Assembly: GCF_024171865.1 (NCBI RefSeq)
Contig: NZ_JAMTCN010000021.1
Span: 1-64,000, forward strand
DNA length: 64,000 nucleotides
Direction: 5' to 3'
Source: Prauserella aidingensis
Lineage (GTDB): Bacteria > Actinomycetota > Actinomycetes > Mycobacteriales > Pseudonocardiaceae
This document shows positions 26,490-36,370 of this stretch, in pieces. Position 1 is the stretch's first letter. The number at the start of each line of letters is the position of its first letter. Below the pieces are notes generated by a model. The model was given only the letters and a program-made list of their open reading frames with translations. It was not told the DNA's origin and did no database searches. Position numbers and translations under genes: made by a program.

Positions 26490-26525
26490 AACCCGAATAC
26501 TTATACCGGTATTTCTATCACGCCG
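26490..26525. promoter_or_regulatory. AT-rich palindrome upstream of map
   Basis: A short AT-rich island contains the perfect palindrome ATACCGGTAT (26503-26512), flanked by AATACTT and TTCTATC. It lies 45-80 bp upstream of the map start and downstream of the acyl-CoA dehydrogenase stop. It could be the map promoter with an overlapping operator. No regulator is assigned. Confidence 0.4.
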
Positions 26526-26558
26526 GGTCGGCCGTGGCGACGCGCCCGCGGGCCGGCC

Positions 26559-27713
26559 TCACGGCAGACCGAGCTCGCGCGCGATCAGCATCCGCTGGAC
26601 CTCGCTCGTCCCCTCCCCGACCTCGAGAATCTTGGCGTCCCGGTAGAACCGGCCGACCGGGAACTCGTTCATGAACCCGTAGCCGCCGAAGATCTGCGTC
26701 GCGTCACGGGCATTGTCCATCGCGGCGTTCGACGACGCGAGTTTGGCGATCGCCGCCTCCTTCTTGAACGGCTCGCCGCGCAGCATCTTGGCCGCCGCCT
26801 GGTAGTACGCCAGGCGCGCGGAGTGGACCCGCGCCTCCATGTCGGCGATCTTGAACTGGATCGCCTGGTAGGCACCGATCTTGTTGCCGAACGCCTCGCG
26901 CTCACCCACGTACTGCAGGCATTCGTCGACACACCCCTGAGCGAGGCCGACACTCAGCGCCGCGATGGCGACCCGGCCCTCGTCGAGGATGCGCAGGAAC
27001 TGCGCGTAGCCGCGCCCGCGCTCGCCTAGCAGGTTCTCCACCGGCACCCGGCAGTCGTCGAACGCCAGCTCGTGGGTGTCCGAGCAGTTCCAGCCGACCT
27101 TCGAGTACTTCGGTGCCACCGTGAACCCGGACGTGCCCGACGGCACGAGGATCGCCGAGATCTCCTTGCCGCCGTCGGGCTTCGTGCCCGTGACCGCCGT
27201 GACCGTGACGACACTCGTGATGTCGGTGCCCGAGTTGGTGATGAACGACTTGCTGCCGTTGATGACCCAGCTGTCGCCGTCCACCGTGGCGCGTGTCTTC
27301 GTCGCCCCGGCGTCCGATCCGCCACCCGGTTCGGTCAGCCCGAACGCGCCGAGCGCCTCGCCCGTGCACAGCGACGGCAACCACCGGCGCTTCTGCTCCT
27401 CGGTGCCGAACCGGTAGATCGGCATCGCACCCAGCGACACGCCCGCCTCGACCGTGACCGCCACCGAGGAGTCCACCCGGGCCAGCTCCTCGAGCGCCAG
27501 ACAGAGGGCGAAGTAGTCACCGCCCATGCCGCCGTACTCCTCGGCGACCGGCAGGCCGAACAGGCCCATCTCGCCCATCTTGGCGACGATCTCGTAGGGG
27601 AACTCCTCGCGGATGTAGAAGTCCCCGATCACCGGCTTCACCTCGGACTGGGCGAAGTCGTGGACCGTCTTGCGCAGCGCTTCGTACTCGTCGTCGAGCC
27701 GGAAGTCGATCAT
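26559..27713 (-). CDS. Acyl-CoA dehydrogenase of the methylcrotonyl-CoA carboxylase operon (FadE19-like)
   Basis: A 384-residue FAD-dependent acyl-CoA dehydrogenase. It has [19 protein letters not shown] (flavin/acyl site), [50 protein letters not shown] and the C-terminal [15 protein letters not shown]. The Glu in GEGTSE is at the usual medium-chain catalytic position. Isovaleryl-CoA dehydrogenases normally have Ala or Gly there and use a Glu elsewhere, so this enzyme may prefer a different branched or short acyl-CoA. The ATG overlaps the accA1 stop as ATGA. Third gene of the accD1-accA1-acd operon. Confidence 0.9.
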   Translation of the reverse strand: MIDFRLDDEYEALRKTVHDFAQSEVKPVIGDFYIREEFPYEIVAKMGEMGLFGLPVAEEYGGMGGDYFALCLALEELARVDSSVAVTVEAGVSLGAMPIYRFGTEEQKRRWLPSLCTGEALGAFGLTEPGGGSDAGATKTRATVDGDSWVINGSKSFITNSGTDITSVVTVTAVTGTKPDGGKEISAILVPSGTSGFTVAPKYSKVGWNCSDTHELAFDDCRVPVENLLGERGRGYAQFLRILDEGRVAIAALSVGLAQGCVDECLQYVGEREAFGNKIGAYQAIQFKIADMEARVHSARLAYYQAAAKMLRGEPFKKEAAIAKLASSNAAMDNARDATQIFGGYGFMNEFPVGRFYRDAKILEVGEGTSEVQRMLIARELGLP

Positions 27714-29704
27714 GATGTCTGCTCCTGAGGGGTGACCAGTGCGAGTTTCTCGTCGAGCGCGACCTGTTGGCCCGCCCGCACGGGGAGTTCGGTGACGACG
27801 CCGTCGACCGGCGCGGTGATCGTGTGCTCCATCTTCATCGCCTCGACGACCAGCAACGGCGTTCCCGCCGTGACCTCGTCGCCCTGAGCGGCCTTGACGA
27901 CCAGCACGGTGCCCGGCATCGGGCTCGTCACCGGTCCCGCGTCGACGTCGTCGGCGCGCGCGGCCAGCAGGTTCGGCCGTTCCCCGACAGCCAGTCCGGC
28001 GCCGTCACGGCTCAACCACACGGTGCCGTCGGGTGCCTCCGCCCGCACGTAGCGCCGGTACTCGGATCCACAGTGGACGTCGAGGCCCGTCGCACGTCCG
28101 TCCGGACCACTGGGCACGCGGCGCGCCGACGCCGTGACCGGTTCGGCGTCACCCACCGTGACCCGGGCTCCGGAGGCAGGACCTTCGATCCGCACCAGCC
28201 GCTCGGTCTCGCCCGCACGCAGCAGGAACTCCACCCCGGCCGCGGCGCCCATCCGCCAGCCGCTCGGCACGTCCCACGGGTCCACGACCGGGCCGGCGGG
28301 TTCCAACGCGAGCAGCCGGTCGAGCGCCGCGGCGACGAAGAACTCCTCGGCCACGCCTCCGTCGGTGAGTTCGTCGAGTTTGCGCTCCACCATGCCCGTG
28401 TCGAGAGCACCCGAGCGGACGTCCTCATCGGACACGAGCCGTCGCAGGAACTCCACATTGGTCTGCAGCCCGAGAACGGCGGTGTCGGCCAGCGCCCGAT
28501 CGAGCCGGTGCAGCGCTGATCCACGGTCGGGTCCCCACGCGATGACCTTGGCGAGCATGGGGTCGTAGTCGGACCCGACCCGGGTACCCTCGGACACGCC
28601 CGAGTCGACCCGCACGTGCGGCCCCGACGCCTCGACCAGTCCCAGCACGGTGCCGCCGGTGGGGACGAAGCCGCGAGCGGGATCCTCGGCGTAGACCCTC
28701 GCCTCCACGGCGTGCCCGTCGAGACGCACGTCGTCCTGGCCGATCGTGAGCGGTTCACCCGCGGCGATCCGCACCTGCCATTCGACCAGGTCGACGCCCG
28801 TGACCGCCTCGGTCACCGGATGCTCCACCTGCAGCCGGGTGTTCATCTCCATGAAGAAGAACTCGTCGGGGTCGGTCGCGGACACGATGAACTCGACCGT
28901 GCCCGCGCCCACGTAGCCGACCGACCGTGCCGCCTCGGCAGCCGACGCTCCCATGCGCGCCCTGGCATCGGCGTCGAGCAGCGGCGACGGCGCCTCCTCG
29001 ATGATCTTCTGGTGCCTGCGCTGCAGGCTGCACTCACGCTCACCGAGGTGCAGCACCGTGCCGTGGGCATCGGCCAGCACCTGGATCTCGATGTGCCGCG
29101 GTGTGTCGACGAACCGCTCCATCAACAACCGGTCGTCACCGAACGCCCCACGTGCCTCGCGCTGCGCCGCCTCGACCGCGGCCGCCAGTTCGCCGGGCTC
29201 GGTGACCAGCCGCATACCCTTGCCGCCGCCGCCCGCGGACGGTTTCAGCAGCACCGGATAGCCGACCTCCTCGGCGGCCGCGGCGTAGTCGACCACCTCG
29301 GACTTGCCCGGCACCACGGGCACACCCGCCGCCGACACCGTGGCCTTCGCGCGGATCTTGTCCCCCATGGCGTCGATCGCCGAGGTCGGCGGGCCGATGA
29401 ACACGATGCCCGCATCGCCGCAGGCCGCCGCGAACTCCGCGTTCTCGGCCAGGAAGCCGTAGCCGGGGTGCACCGCCTGCGCTCCGGTGTCGACCGCCGC
29501 CTTCACGACGTCCGGAACGGACAGATAGCTCCGGGCCGCCTCCGCCGGACCGAGGCGCACGGCCACGTCCGCCTCACGGGTGTGCCGGGCGTCGGCGTCG
29601 GCGTCGCTGTAGACGGCCACCGAACGGATCCCCATGCGCCGCAACGTGGCGATGACGCGGACGGCGATCTCGCCGCGATTGGCCACCAGAACCGTGTCGA
29701 ACAT
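27710..29704 (-). CDS. accA1: Acyl-CoA carboxylase alpha subunit (biotin carboxylase plus biotin carrier), AccA1/MccA type
   Basis: A 664-residue protein. The N-terminal biotin carboxylase has [36 protein letters not shown], the ATP-grasp loop [16 protein letters not shown]-like [20 protein letters not shown] and [14 protein letters not shown]. The C-terminal carrier ends with [11 protein letters not shown], whose Lys is biotinylated. With AccD1 it carboxylates 3-methylcrotonyl-CoA in leucine breakdown in mycobacteria; a different short acyl-CoA is possible here. The ATG at 29704 ([11 protein letters not shown]) lies 20 bp after the accD1 stop, and the stop overlaps the dehydrogenase start. 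Confidence 0.93.
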   Translation of the reverse strand: MFDTVLVANRGEIAVRVIATLRRMGIRSVAVYSDADADARHTREADVAVRLGPAEAARSYLSVPDVVKAAVDTGAQAVHPGYGFLAENAEFAAACGDAGIVFIGPPTSAIDAMGDKIRAKATVSAAGVPVVPGKSEVVDYAAAAEEVGYPVLLKPSAGGGGKGMRLVTEPGELAAAVEAAQREARGAFGDDRLLMERFVDTPRHIEIQVLADAHGTVLHLGERECSLQRRHQKIIEEAPSPLLDADARARMGASAAEAARSVGYVGAGTVEFIVSATDPDEFFFMEMNTRLQVEHPVTEAVTGVDLVEWQVRIAAGEPLTIGQDDVRLDGHAVEARVYAEDPARGFVPTGGTVLGLVEASGPHVRVDSGVSEGTRVGSDYDPMLAKVIAWGPDRGSALHRLDRALADTAVLGLQTNVEFLRRLVSDEDVRSGALDTGMVERKLDELTDGGVAEEFFVAAALDRLLALEPAGPVVDPWDVPSGWRMGAAAGVEFLLRAGETERLVRIEGPASGARVTVGDAEPVTASARRVPSGPDGRATGLDVHCGSEYRRYVRAEAPDGTVWLSRDGAGLAVGERPNLLAARADDVDAGPVTSPMPGTVLVVKAAQGDEVTAGTPLLVVEAMKMEHTITAPVDGVVTELPVRAGQQVALDEKLALVTPQEQTS

Positions 29705-29724
29705 GCCTGTCGAACCGCCCTCTC

Positions 29725-31338
29725 TCACATCCGGAAGACGCCGTAGCCGACCGGCTCCAGCGGTGCGTTGGCCGACGCCGACAGGGCCAGGCCCAGCACC
29801 GTCCTGGTGTCGGCGGGATCGATGACGCCGTCGTCCCACAGCCGCGCGGTCGAGTAGTAGGGATTGCCCTGCTCCTCGTACTGCTCGCGGATCGGCTCCT
29901 TGAACGACTCCTCCTCGTCGGCGGACCACTCCTCGCCGCGAGCCTCGATGGTGTCCCGCCGCACGGTCGAGAGCACCGACGCGGCCTGCTCGCCGCCCAT
30001 CACCGAGATGCGCGCGTTCGGCCACATCCACAGGAACCGCGGCGAGTACGCCCGGCCGCACATCGAATAGTTACCGGCACCGAACGAACCGCCGATGATC
30101 ACCGTGAACTTCGGCACCCGCGCGCAGGCCACCGCGGTGACCATCTTCGCGCCGTGCTTGGCGATCCCGCCTGCCTCGTAGTCCTTGCCGACCATGAAGC
30201 CCGTGATGTTCTGCAGGAACACGAGCGGAATCGAGCGCTTGTCGCACAGTTCGATGAAGTGGGCGCCCTTCATGGCCGACTCGGCGAACAGCACGCCGTT
30301 GTTGGCGATGATCCCGACCGGATGCCCGTGGATGCGGGCGAACCCGGTGACGAGCGTCGTGCCGTACTCCTTCTTGAACTCGGCGAACCTGCTGCCGTCG
30401 ACGACGCGGGCGATCACCTCGCGCACGTCGTAGGGCGTCCGCGAGTCGGTGGGCACGACGCCGTACAGCTCGCGCGGGTCGGCGGCGGGCTCCTCGACGG
30501 GCTCGACGTCCCACGGCTTCGATTCCCGCGGCCCGAGCGTCGAGACGATCGAGCGCACGATCCGCAGCGCGTCGGCGTCGTCGGTGGCGAGATGGTCGGT
30601 GACACCGGACTGTCGCGAGTGGACATCCCCGCCGCCGAGCTCCTCGGCCGTGACGACCTCACCGGTCGCCGCCTTCACCAGCGGCGGCCCGCCCAGGAAG
30701 ATCGTGCCCTGGTTGCGCACGATCACCGCCTCGTCGCTCATCGCGGGCACGTACGCGCCACCCGCGGTGCACGATCCGAGGACGGCGGCGATCTGCGGGA
30801 TGCCGCGGGCCGACATCGTGGCCTGGTTGTAGAAGATGCGGCCGAAGTGCTCCCGGTCGGGGAACACCTCGTCCTGCCGCGGAAGGAACGCTCCGCCGGA
30901 GTCGACGAGGTAGAGGCACGGCAGGTTGTTGTGCAACGCCACTTCCTGCGCGCGCAGGTGCTTCTTGACCGTCAGCGGGTAGTACGTTCCGCCCTTGACG
31001 GTGGCGTCGTTGGCGACGATCACGCATTCACGCCCGGACACGCGGCCGATGCCGGCGATGATGCCCGCGGCGGGCGCCTCGTCGTCGTAGAGCCCGGTCG
31101 CCGCGAGCGGAGACAGCTCGAGGAACGCCGAACCCGGGTCCAGCAGCGCGTCGACCCGGTCGCGCGGCAGCAGCTTGCCACGTTCCACATGCCGGGAGCG
31201 CGCCTTCTCCGGCCCGCCCAGCCGGGTGGCGGCGAGCCGCTTGCGCAGATCTTCGACCAACTCACCGTGTCCTGCGACGTTGCGGGAGTACGCCTCGCTG
31301 TTCGGATCAGCGTGGCTGGCGAGCGCCGGACCGTCCAT
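29725..31338 (-). CDS. accD1: Acyl-CoA carboxylase beta subunit (carboxyltransferase), AccD1/MccB type
   Basis: A 537-residue carboxyltransferase. Landmarks are [79 protein letters not shown] and [20 protein letters not shown] then RFLWMWP. The methylcrotonyl-CoA carboxylase family shares this pattern. It transfers CO2 from biotin on AccA1 to the acyl-CoA. First gene of the operon: the ATG at 31338 follows TGAGGTG. Two palindromic operator-like sites directly upstream match a third in front of a TetR gene at 32394. Confidence 0.94.
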   Translation of the reverse strand: MDGPALASHADPNSEAYSRNVAGHGELVEDLRKRLAATRLGGPEKARSRHVERGKLLPRDRVDALLDPGSAFLELSPLAATGLYDDEAPAAGIIAGIGRVSGRECVIVANDATVKGGTYYPLTVKKHLRAQEVALHNNLPCLYLVDSGGAFLPRQDEVFPDREHFGRIFYNQATMSARGIPQIAAVLGSCTAGGAYVPAMSDEAVIVRNQGTIFLGGPPLVKAATGEVVTAEELGGGDVHSRQSGVTDHLATDDADALRIVRSIVSTLGPRESKPWDVEPVEEPAADPRELYGVVPTDSRTPYDVREVIARVVDGSRFAEFKKEYGTTLVTGFARIHGHPVGIIANNGVLFAESAMKGAHFIELCDKRSIPLVFLQNITGFMVGKDYEAGGIAKHGAKMVTAVACARVPKFTVIIGGSFGAGNYSMCGRAYSPRFLWMWPNARISVMGGEQAASVLSTVRRDTIEARGEEWSADEEESFKEPIREQYEEQGNPYYSTARLWDDGVIDPADTRTVLGLALSASANAPLEPVGYGVFRM

Positions 31339-31345
31339 GACACAC

Positions 31346-31402
31346 CTCAGGGTTAGCAGCCGTTAACACCGGATCCGATGTTAGAGGCTACTAACCCTGA
31401 GG
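31346..31402. promoter_or_regulatory. Double operator upstream of accD1
   Basis: Two 16-bp sites, GTTAGCAGCCGTTAAC (31352-31367) and GTTAGAGGCTACTAAC (31380-31395), are spaced 28 bp start to start. They are enclosed by longer arms CCTCAGGGTTAG (31346-31357) and CTAACCCTGAGG (31391-31402), so the whole block is one large inverted repeat. It covers the region where the accD1 promoter must lie. A third copy sits upstream of the divergent TetR gene. Confidence 0.75.
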
Positions 31403-31439
31403 TCCAGGCATTCGGCGGGAAAACCCGCCGTAATCCACG

Positions 31440-32237
31440 TCAACCTGCCGCGCCCTCCAGTGCGGACAGGTAACCGTGCTCCTGACCGGCGGCGTTCGGG
31501 TGATACGACTCGTCGATCGGCCACGTCACACTGTGCAGCCACCAGTCGCCCGAGCAGATCTCGTGACCGTCGAACTCGTCACGAACGTCCACGAACGTGA
31601 AGCCGGCCGCGGCGGCACGCTCGGAGATCGTGTCCACGAGAGCGTCGGCCCCCGAGTTGATGGCCGCCCGCTTGGTGTCGCTCAGCCCGGCGTTGCAGGA
31701 ACCGCCGATCTCGTAGAAGTTCGGATAGCCGAGGACGAACACCTCGGCGTTCGGCGCTTCGGCCCTGATCTCGTCATACACGCCGTCGAGCAGGCCCGGC
31801 AGCGTGGTGCGGACATATTCCTTGGCCCGGTCGACCCGGTCGACACAACCCTGGTCGAAGCTCGTCGTGCAGTCGATCATGACGTCGACGAAGCCGGCGT
31901 CGTTGCCACCGACCGACACCGTGACGAGATCGGTGTCGGCGGAGAGCGTGTCGGCCTGCGCGAGCACGTCGCCGGTGCGCGCCCCCAGGCAGGCCGCGAA
32001 GTCGAAGTCACCGATGCCGTTGGAGTCCGCGTAGAGCTGCGGGTAGGCGTTCGCGCTGCGCTTGCAGCCACCCGAATCGCCGTAGTCGCCCGCACCGACG
32101 CCGCTGGAGTAGGAGTCGCCGAGGGCGACGTAGCTGTCGTAGGCGGTCGCCTCGACCGCTCCTGCCGTTGCCGTGCCGCCGACCATCGCCAGTGCGGCGA
32201 CCGCCGCCGCGGTGACGATGCGGGAACCTTTGACCAT
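31440..32237 (-). CDS. Secreted SGNH/GDSL esterase-lipase
   Basis: A 265-residue protein with a Sec signal peptide (residues 1-30, ending AGAVEA). SGNH blocks: Ser in VALGDSYSSGVG, Gly in CLGARTGDVL, Asn in VSVGGNDAGF, and His in DESYHPNAAGQEHGY. Six cysteines (in SGGCKR, AACLG, MIDCTT, QGCVD, GSCNAG and EICSGD) suggest three disulfides, as in streptomycete SGNH lipases. It would hydrolyse esters or phospholipids outside the cell. The ATG at 32237 has AAAGG upstream; the frame extends 31 codons further without support. It lies between the acc operon and the TetR gene but has its own promoter. Confidence 0.9.
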   Translation of the reverse strand: MVKGSRIVTAAAVAALAMVGGTATAGAVEATAYDSYVALGDSYSSGVGAGDYGDSGGCKRSANAYPQLYADSNGIGDFDFAACLGARTGDVLAQADTLSADTDLVTVSVGGNDAGFVDVMIDCTTSFDQGCVDRVDRAKEYVRTTLPGLLDGVYDEIRAEAPNAEVFVLGYPNFYEIGGSCNAGLSDTKRAAINSGADALVDTISERAAAAGFTFVDVRDEFDGHEICSGDWWLHSVTWPIDESYHPNAAGQEHGYLSALEGAAG

Positions 32238-32356
32238 CTCGGGCCGCCTTTCCGTTTGCCGTTGGCCGGACAGACGAATACCAGCGGCGACGGCCCGAAA
32301 AGGAGGGAAAGTTCCCGAGTTACCTCGCACGGATCAAATCGGAAGTCGCACAGGAG

Positions 32357-32387
32357 GTTAGCGTTCACTAACTTCGTCCCGTACAGT
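32357..32387 (+). promoter_or_regulatory. Promoter and operator of the acc-linked TetR gene
   Basis: GTTAGCGTTCACTAAC (32357-32372) is a palindrome of the same type as the two upstream of accD1. It overlaps a -35-like TTAGCG (32358-32363), 18 bp from a -10-like TACAGT (32382-32387) that ends six bases before the ATG at 32394. The layout predicts a leaderless, autorepressed transcript. Confidence 0.7.
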
Positions 32388-32393
32388 GACATC

Positions 32394-33059
32394 ATGATCC
32401 CCAGCGCCGCGTCGGGCTCCGCAGCCGGCTCCACCGCTTCAGCAGGGTCCGCAGCTTCGCCCTCCGGGGCCTCGCCGTCCGCAGCGTCGCCGTCGGGCGG
32501 CGGGAAGCCGTCCCGGCGGGATCAGATCCTGGCCGCGGCCGCCGAACTGTTCGCCCAGCACGGCTTCCGCGGGGTCGGGATCGACGACATCGGCGCGGCC
32601 GTCGGGATCACCGGTCCGGCACTGTACCGCCACTTCCGCAGCAAGGACGCCATGTTGGGCGAAATGCTGACGGGCATCAGCGAATACCTGCTGGCGGGCG
32701 GCACGGAACGCGTCGGCAGGCCGGGCGACCCCGACGAGGTCCTGGCGGGCCTCGTCCGGTTCCACGTGGACTTCGCGCTGCAGCAACCCGCGCTGATCAC
32801 CGTCCACGAACGCAGCCTGGCGAGCCTCGCCGACGAGGACCGCAGGCGCGTGCGCCGCCTGCAGCGGCAGTACGTCGAAGCGTGGGTCACGGCGCTGCGC
32901 GCGGCCGTCCCCCGCCTGGACGAACCTCACGCCCGCTCCGCGGCGCACGCGGTGTTCGGGCTCATCAACTCGACCCCGCACAACCGGCACCTTCCCCACG
33001 AGGACCTGGCGGAACTGCTCACCCGGCTCGCGCTCGGAGCGCTGTACGCGGCGAAATGA
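32394..33059 (+). CDS. TetR-family repressor of the acyl-CoA carboxylase operon (AccR-like)
   Basis: A 221-residue protein. The first 40 residues are a low-complexity Ser/Ala/Gly/Pro leader, then a TetR DNA-binding domain (RRDQILAAAAELFAQHGFRG then VGIDDIGAAVGITGPALYRH) and a helical effector domain. Its own promoter carries the same palindrome class as the accD1 promoter, so it probably represses both. AccR of Streptomyces avermitilis, as I recall, recognises GTTAA-N6-TTAAC and controls acyl-CoA carboxylase genes, a very similar site and target. The start ATG at 32394 lacks a ribosome binding site, consistent with a leaderless mRNA. Confidence 0.85.
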   Translation: MIPSAASGSAAGSTASAGSAASPSGASPSAASPSGGGKPSRRDQILAAAAELFAQHGFRGVGIDDIGAAVGITGPALYRHFRSKDAMLGEMLTGISEYLLAGGTERVGRPGDPDEVLAGLVRFHVDFALQQPALITVHERSLASLADEDRRRVRRLQRQYVEAWVTALRAAVPRLDEPHARSAAHAVFGLINSTPHNRHLPHEDLAELLTRLALGALYAAK

Positions 33060-33132
33060 CGCGCCCGTGGCCGGCGTCGCGACGACGATCACCCCTGCGG
33101 GCGCGCGACGATCACGGCGCGTCTGGTGTTTG

Positions 33133-33621
33133 ATGACACCCGTGCACGAGGAAGGAACGCCGTCACGGCTCGTCGAAACCGCGCAGCGGGCGCTGCTCGC
33201 CATGCGCCTGGGCGACGACGCCGGTGCGATCGAAGCGGCGGCGCTCGAAGCGCTCGCCACCGACGACACGCGCGCGCTCATGCTGCTGTTGTTCCGCACC
33301 TGCAGCGACATGGTCACGACCCTCGGCGACGGGGGCGCCGCGCCGGTCAAGGTGCAGGTCTTCGACTCCGAGGGCGAAGAGGTCACGATCGACGACGCCG
33401 AGCCGCCCGTGCGCACCGCCGTCCGCACGCTGCTGGCGGAGGTCCACGGCAACACCGACGACGCGAGCGAGCAGCTGGAGATCGCGCTCGCCAACGCCTC
33501 GCCGGACGAGGTGGAGAGCCTGGTCGTGCAGGCGCTGCGCTGGACGATGCGACTGTCGACCGCGTGCCTGGAACGGGATCTGCCCGTCGAACCGTGGATC
33601 GCCGAGGCCCTCCTCGACTGA
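33133..33621 (+). CDS. Conserved-looking acidic protein of unknown function
   Basis: A 162-residue soluble acidic protein (MTPVHEEGTPSRLVETAQRA) with strong helical propensity (ALLAMRLGDDAGAIEAAALE, VESLVVQALRWTMRLSTACL). No signal peptide, membrane segment or known motif is evident. It lies after the TetR gene and before a PucR regulator, in the same direction, without overlap. The reading frame has clear codon bias against its alternative frames, which supports it being a gene. The start could also be a GTG at 33142. Confidence 0.65.
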   Translation: MTPVHEEGTPSRLVETAQRALLAMRLGDDAGAIEAAALEALATDDTRALMLLLFRTCSDMVTTLGDGGAAPVKVQVFDSEGEEVTIDDAEPPVRTAVRTLLAEVHGNTDDASEQLEIALANASPDEVESLVVQALRWTMRLSTACLERDLPVEPWIAEALLD

Positions 33622-33725
33622 ACCCCGCCCAGCACCATCCGGCGCGCTCCGGGGCGACGTGAGGCTTCGGCCGAGATCGCGGCGGTATGCTCGCCGCCCA
33701 TGACGAGCAGTACGTCCGGCAGCCG

Positions 33726-35285
33726 ATGATCACCGTCCGCACGGTCGTCGACCGCGTGGGGCCGACGCTGCTGCACGCGCTGCACCTGCCGGACGAGTCG
33801 GCCGCGGTCACCGACGTCGTCATCGCCGAACCCGCCGCCACCACACCGGGCGCGGGCGATCTCGTGCTGGGCGTCGCCGTCCCGGACACCGACGCGGCCG
33901 TAGCGCTGCTGAAGGACTCGGCACGGCGTGACGCCACGGCGGTGTTGATCAAGACCCCGGTCGCGCAGGAGCCTGCGGTCCGCGGGGCCGCCAGGCGCGC
34001 GGGCATCGGCCTGGTCGAGGTGCACGAGGCCACGGCCTGGGCCCAGCTCGTGTGGCTGCTGCGCACCGTGCTGGACGCCGAGGCCGACGAGTCCGACACA
34101 CTCGAGGCGGACCCTGCCGCGGGCGACCTGTTCCGGCTCGCCGACGCGGTGGCCTCGGTCGTCGACGCTCCGGTGACGATCGAGGACACCAACTCGCGCG
34201 TGCTGGCCTACTCCGCGCGGCAGGACCTCACCGACCCGGCACGCGTGGCCACGATCGTCGGCAGGCGCATCCCCGACGACGTGCTCGCCCGGTTCCGCTC
34301 CCGCGGCGTCTTCCGCGACCTCACCCGCGGCAGGCAGACGATCTTCGTGCCCGGCCAGAAGGACGGGACACTGCCGCGGCTGATCGCGCCGGTGCGCATG
34401 GGCGGCGAACTGCTCGGCTCGATGTGGGCCGTCGTCGACGGTCCCGTGCCCGACGAGCGGGCCGCCGCGTTCGCCGACACCGCCCCGGTCGTGGCGCTGC
34501 ACCTGCTACGGCGGCGGGCCCACTCCGACGTCCGCCGCCGCGCCTACGCCGAGGTCCTACGGGAGCTGCTGCACGGCGAGGCCGGGCCGCGCAAGGCCGT
34601 CGCGGAACTGGGACTGACCGAGCAGCCGCACCGCGTCGTCGTCATCGACACGCCGGGAGGGGACACGCTCGACGGCGAGGGCATGCGGCTCGCGCTGCTG
34701 GAACGGCTGTCCCAGGGCATCGGCAGGCAGCCCGTGGCGGCCGAGCACGCCGGTCTGCTGTACGCGGTCGTCCCCGAGGAGGGAGGCGCTGGAGCGTGGC
34801 CTCAGCTGCGGTCGGCGCTCGAGGACATGCAGGCAGGGCCGAAGGCGGGCGAGGTACGTGCGGCCGCGGGCGGTGCCTACGAACTGGGCGAGCTGCCCGC
34901 GTCCCGCGCCGAGGCCGACGAGGCGCTGGGACTGCTGCGGGCGGACATCGTGCCGGGCCGGACCGTCACGTTCGACGAGGTGTGGACCCCTCTGACGCTG
35001 CACCGCACGGCCACGGCCGCCCACTCCGCACACGTGACCGCCCTGGGCCCGCTGCCCACGCTCGTCGAACACGACCAGGCGCACGGCACCGAGTACGTCG
35101 ACACGCTGTACCACTGGCTGCGCCATCCCGGCGATCCGCGCAGCGCGGCCGCGGCCCTCCAGGTGCACCCCAACACGCTGCGGTACCGCATGCGCAAGCT
35201 GCTGGACCTCGCCGGTCTGGACCTCGACGATCCCGATGTCCGGCTGGCCCTCGTCGCGCAGCTGCTCACCCTCCGCTGGTCGTGA
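33726..35285 (+). CDS. PucR/CdaR-family transcriptional regulator
   Basis: A 519-residue regulator. The N-terminus (ITVRTVVDRVGPTLLHAL) is the PucR ligand-binding domain. A central GAF-like part follows (LADAVASVVDAPVTIEDTNS), and the C-terminal helix-turn-helix is AAAALQVHPNTLRYRMRKLL. PucR-type proteins control purine, amino acid and sugar catabolism. The Bacillus subtilis member AdeR activates alanine dehydrogenase, and ald lies 1.3 kb downstream here, so that role is possible but unproven. The start is the ATG at 33726; a second ATG at 33687 gives 13 extra residues. A 17-bp tandem repeat begins directly after the stop. Confidence 0.82.
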   Translation: MITVRTVVDRVGPTLLHALHLPDESAAVTDVVIAEPAATTPGAGDLVLGVAVPDTDAAVALLKDSARRDATAVLIKTPVAQEPAVRGAARRAGIGLVEVHEATAWAQLVWLLRTVLDAEADESDTLEADPAAGDLFRLADAVASVVDAPVTIEDTNSRVLAYSARQDLTDPARVATIVGRRIPDDVLARFRSRGVFRDLTRGRQTIFVPGQKDGTLPRLIAPVRMGGELLGSMWAVVDGPVPDERAAAFADTAPVVALHLLRRRAHSDVRRRAYAEVLRELLHGEAGPRKAVAELGLTEQPHRVVVIDTPGGDTLDGEGMRLALLERLSQGIGRQPVAAEHAGLLYAVVPEEGGAGAWPQLRSALEDMQAGPKAGEVRAAAGGAYELGELPASRAEADEALGLLRADIVPGRTVTFDEVWTPLTLHRTATAAHSAHVTALGPLPTLVEHDQAHGTEYVDTLYHWLRHPGDPRSAAAALQVHPNTLRYRMRKLLDLAGLDLDDPDVRLALVAQLLTLRWS

Positions 35286-35345
35286 TCACCACGCCCCGAC
35301 GGTCACCACGCCCCGACGGTCACCGGGCACGACCGGGCACCACGG
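35286..35345. repeat. 17-bp tandem repeat abutting a stop codon
   Basis: TCACCACGCCCCGACGG occurs at 35286-35302 and 35303-35319. It is followed by the related TCACCGGGCACGACCGG and GGCACCACG repeats to about 35345. The first unit starts one base after the PucR stop codon. The region up to 35397 contains no gene and is the shared 3' flank with the convergent oxidoreductase gene. Confidence 0.65.
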
Positions 35346-35397
35346 GGCACCACGGCCACGACAGCGAGCGTGGTCACGAGTGGCTCCGAGTCCCCGG

Positions 35398-36363
35398 TCA
35401 CGTCGGCGGGTTCACGGCGAGCAGGGTCTTGCCCGCCGTGGACCGGTCGTCGATGGCGGCGTGGGCGTCGGCAGCGCGTTCCAGCGGGTGGACCGCTCCG
35501 ATCCGCGGCCGCAACCGACCTGCCGCCACCTCCGCGAGGGCCTCGCGCGCGCAGGCGTGCAGTGTCTCCGGCGCGGCGTCGAGCCCGCCCGTGACGGTGA
35601 CACCCCGCGCCCGCGCCTGCTCGGCGGGTATGTCGGTCATGGCGCCGCTCGCCATCCCGTGGACGACCATGCGGCCGCCGGGTGCGAGCAGGCCGAACGC
35701 CGCGTGCCCGACGTCGCCGCCGACCCCGTCGTAGACGACGTCGACCTCGCCGACCGCGTCCCGCACGGCGTCCGTCCACCGCGGGTCGCGGTAGTCGACG
35801 GCGTGGGACGCGCCCGCGTCCCGGGCGAGCCTGCCCTTACGTTCACCGCCCGCCGCGGCGACCACGACCGCCCCCGCGCCGGCCGCGAGCTGCACGAGCA
35901 GACCACCCACGCCGCCCGCGGCCGCCTCCACGAGCACCCGCTCCCCCGGCCGCGGCGCGGCGGCGCGGTGCAGCAGCACCGCCGTCCGCCCGTCGGCGAG
36001 GACCGCCACCGCGTCCGTCATCGCCACTCCGTCGGGCACGGGCAGGAGCCGGTCGGCCGCGGCGACCGCGTGCTCGGCGTAGCCGCCGCTGCCCGACAGA
36101 CCGCTCACCACGCGGGATCCGACGAGTGCGGGATCGACACCGTCGCCGATCCGCGCCACCACGCCCCCGACGCCGTTTCCCGGGATGAGCGGCGGCTGCC
36201 ACGCGAACGGCCCACGTCCGGCGCGCAGCTGCGTCTCGACGAACGTGACCCCCGCGTACTCGACGTCGATCAGCACCTCACCGCGTCGTGGCTCCGGGAT
36301 CGCCGCCTCGCCGGGCCGCAGTACGTCGGGGCCGCCCGGCTTCGTCCACCACACCGCTCGCAT
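35398..36363 (-). CDS. NADPH:quinone oxidoreductase-like medium-chain dehydrogenase
   Basis: A 321-residue zinc-free MDR enzyme. It has GEVLIDVEYAGVTFVETQLR, IPGNGVGGVVARIGDGV, the cofactor loop RVLVEAAAGGVGGLLVQLAA, and VDVVYDGVGGDVGHAAFGLL. It resembles quinone oxidoreductases that protect against redox-cycling compounds. The ATG at 36363 has no near ribosome binding site. The upstream region contains a SoxR-type box with a 19-bp promoter spacer, so it is likely induced by redox-active molecules. It is divergent from ald with 199 bp between starts. Confidence 0.87.
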   Translation of the reverse strand: MRAVWWTKPGGPDVLRPGEAAIPEPRRGEVLIDVEYAGVTFVETQLRAGRGPFAWQPPLIPGNGVGGVVARIGDGVDPALVGSRVVSGLSGSGGYAEHAVAAADRLLPVPDGVAMTDAVAVLADGRTAVLLHRAAAPRPGERVLVEAAAGGVGGLLVQLAAGAGAVVVAAAGGERKGRLARDAGASHAVDYRDPRWTDAVRDAVGEVDVVYDGVGGDVGHAAFGLLAPGGRMVVHGMASGAMTDIPAEQARARGVTVTGGLDAAPETLHACAREALAEVAAGRLRPRIGAVHPLERAADAHAAIDDRSTAGKTLLAVNPPT

Positions 36364-36370
36364 GACGATC

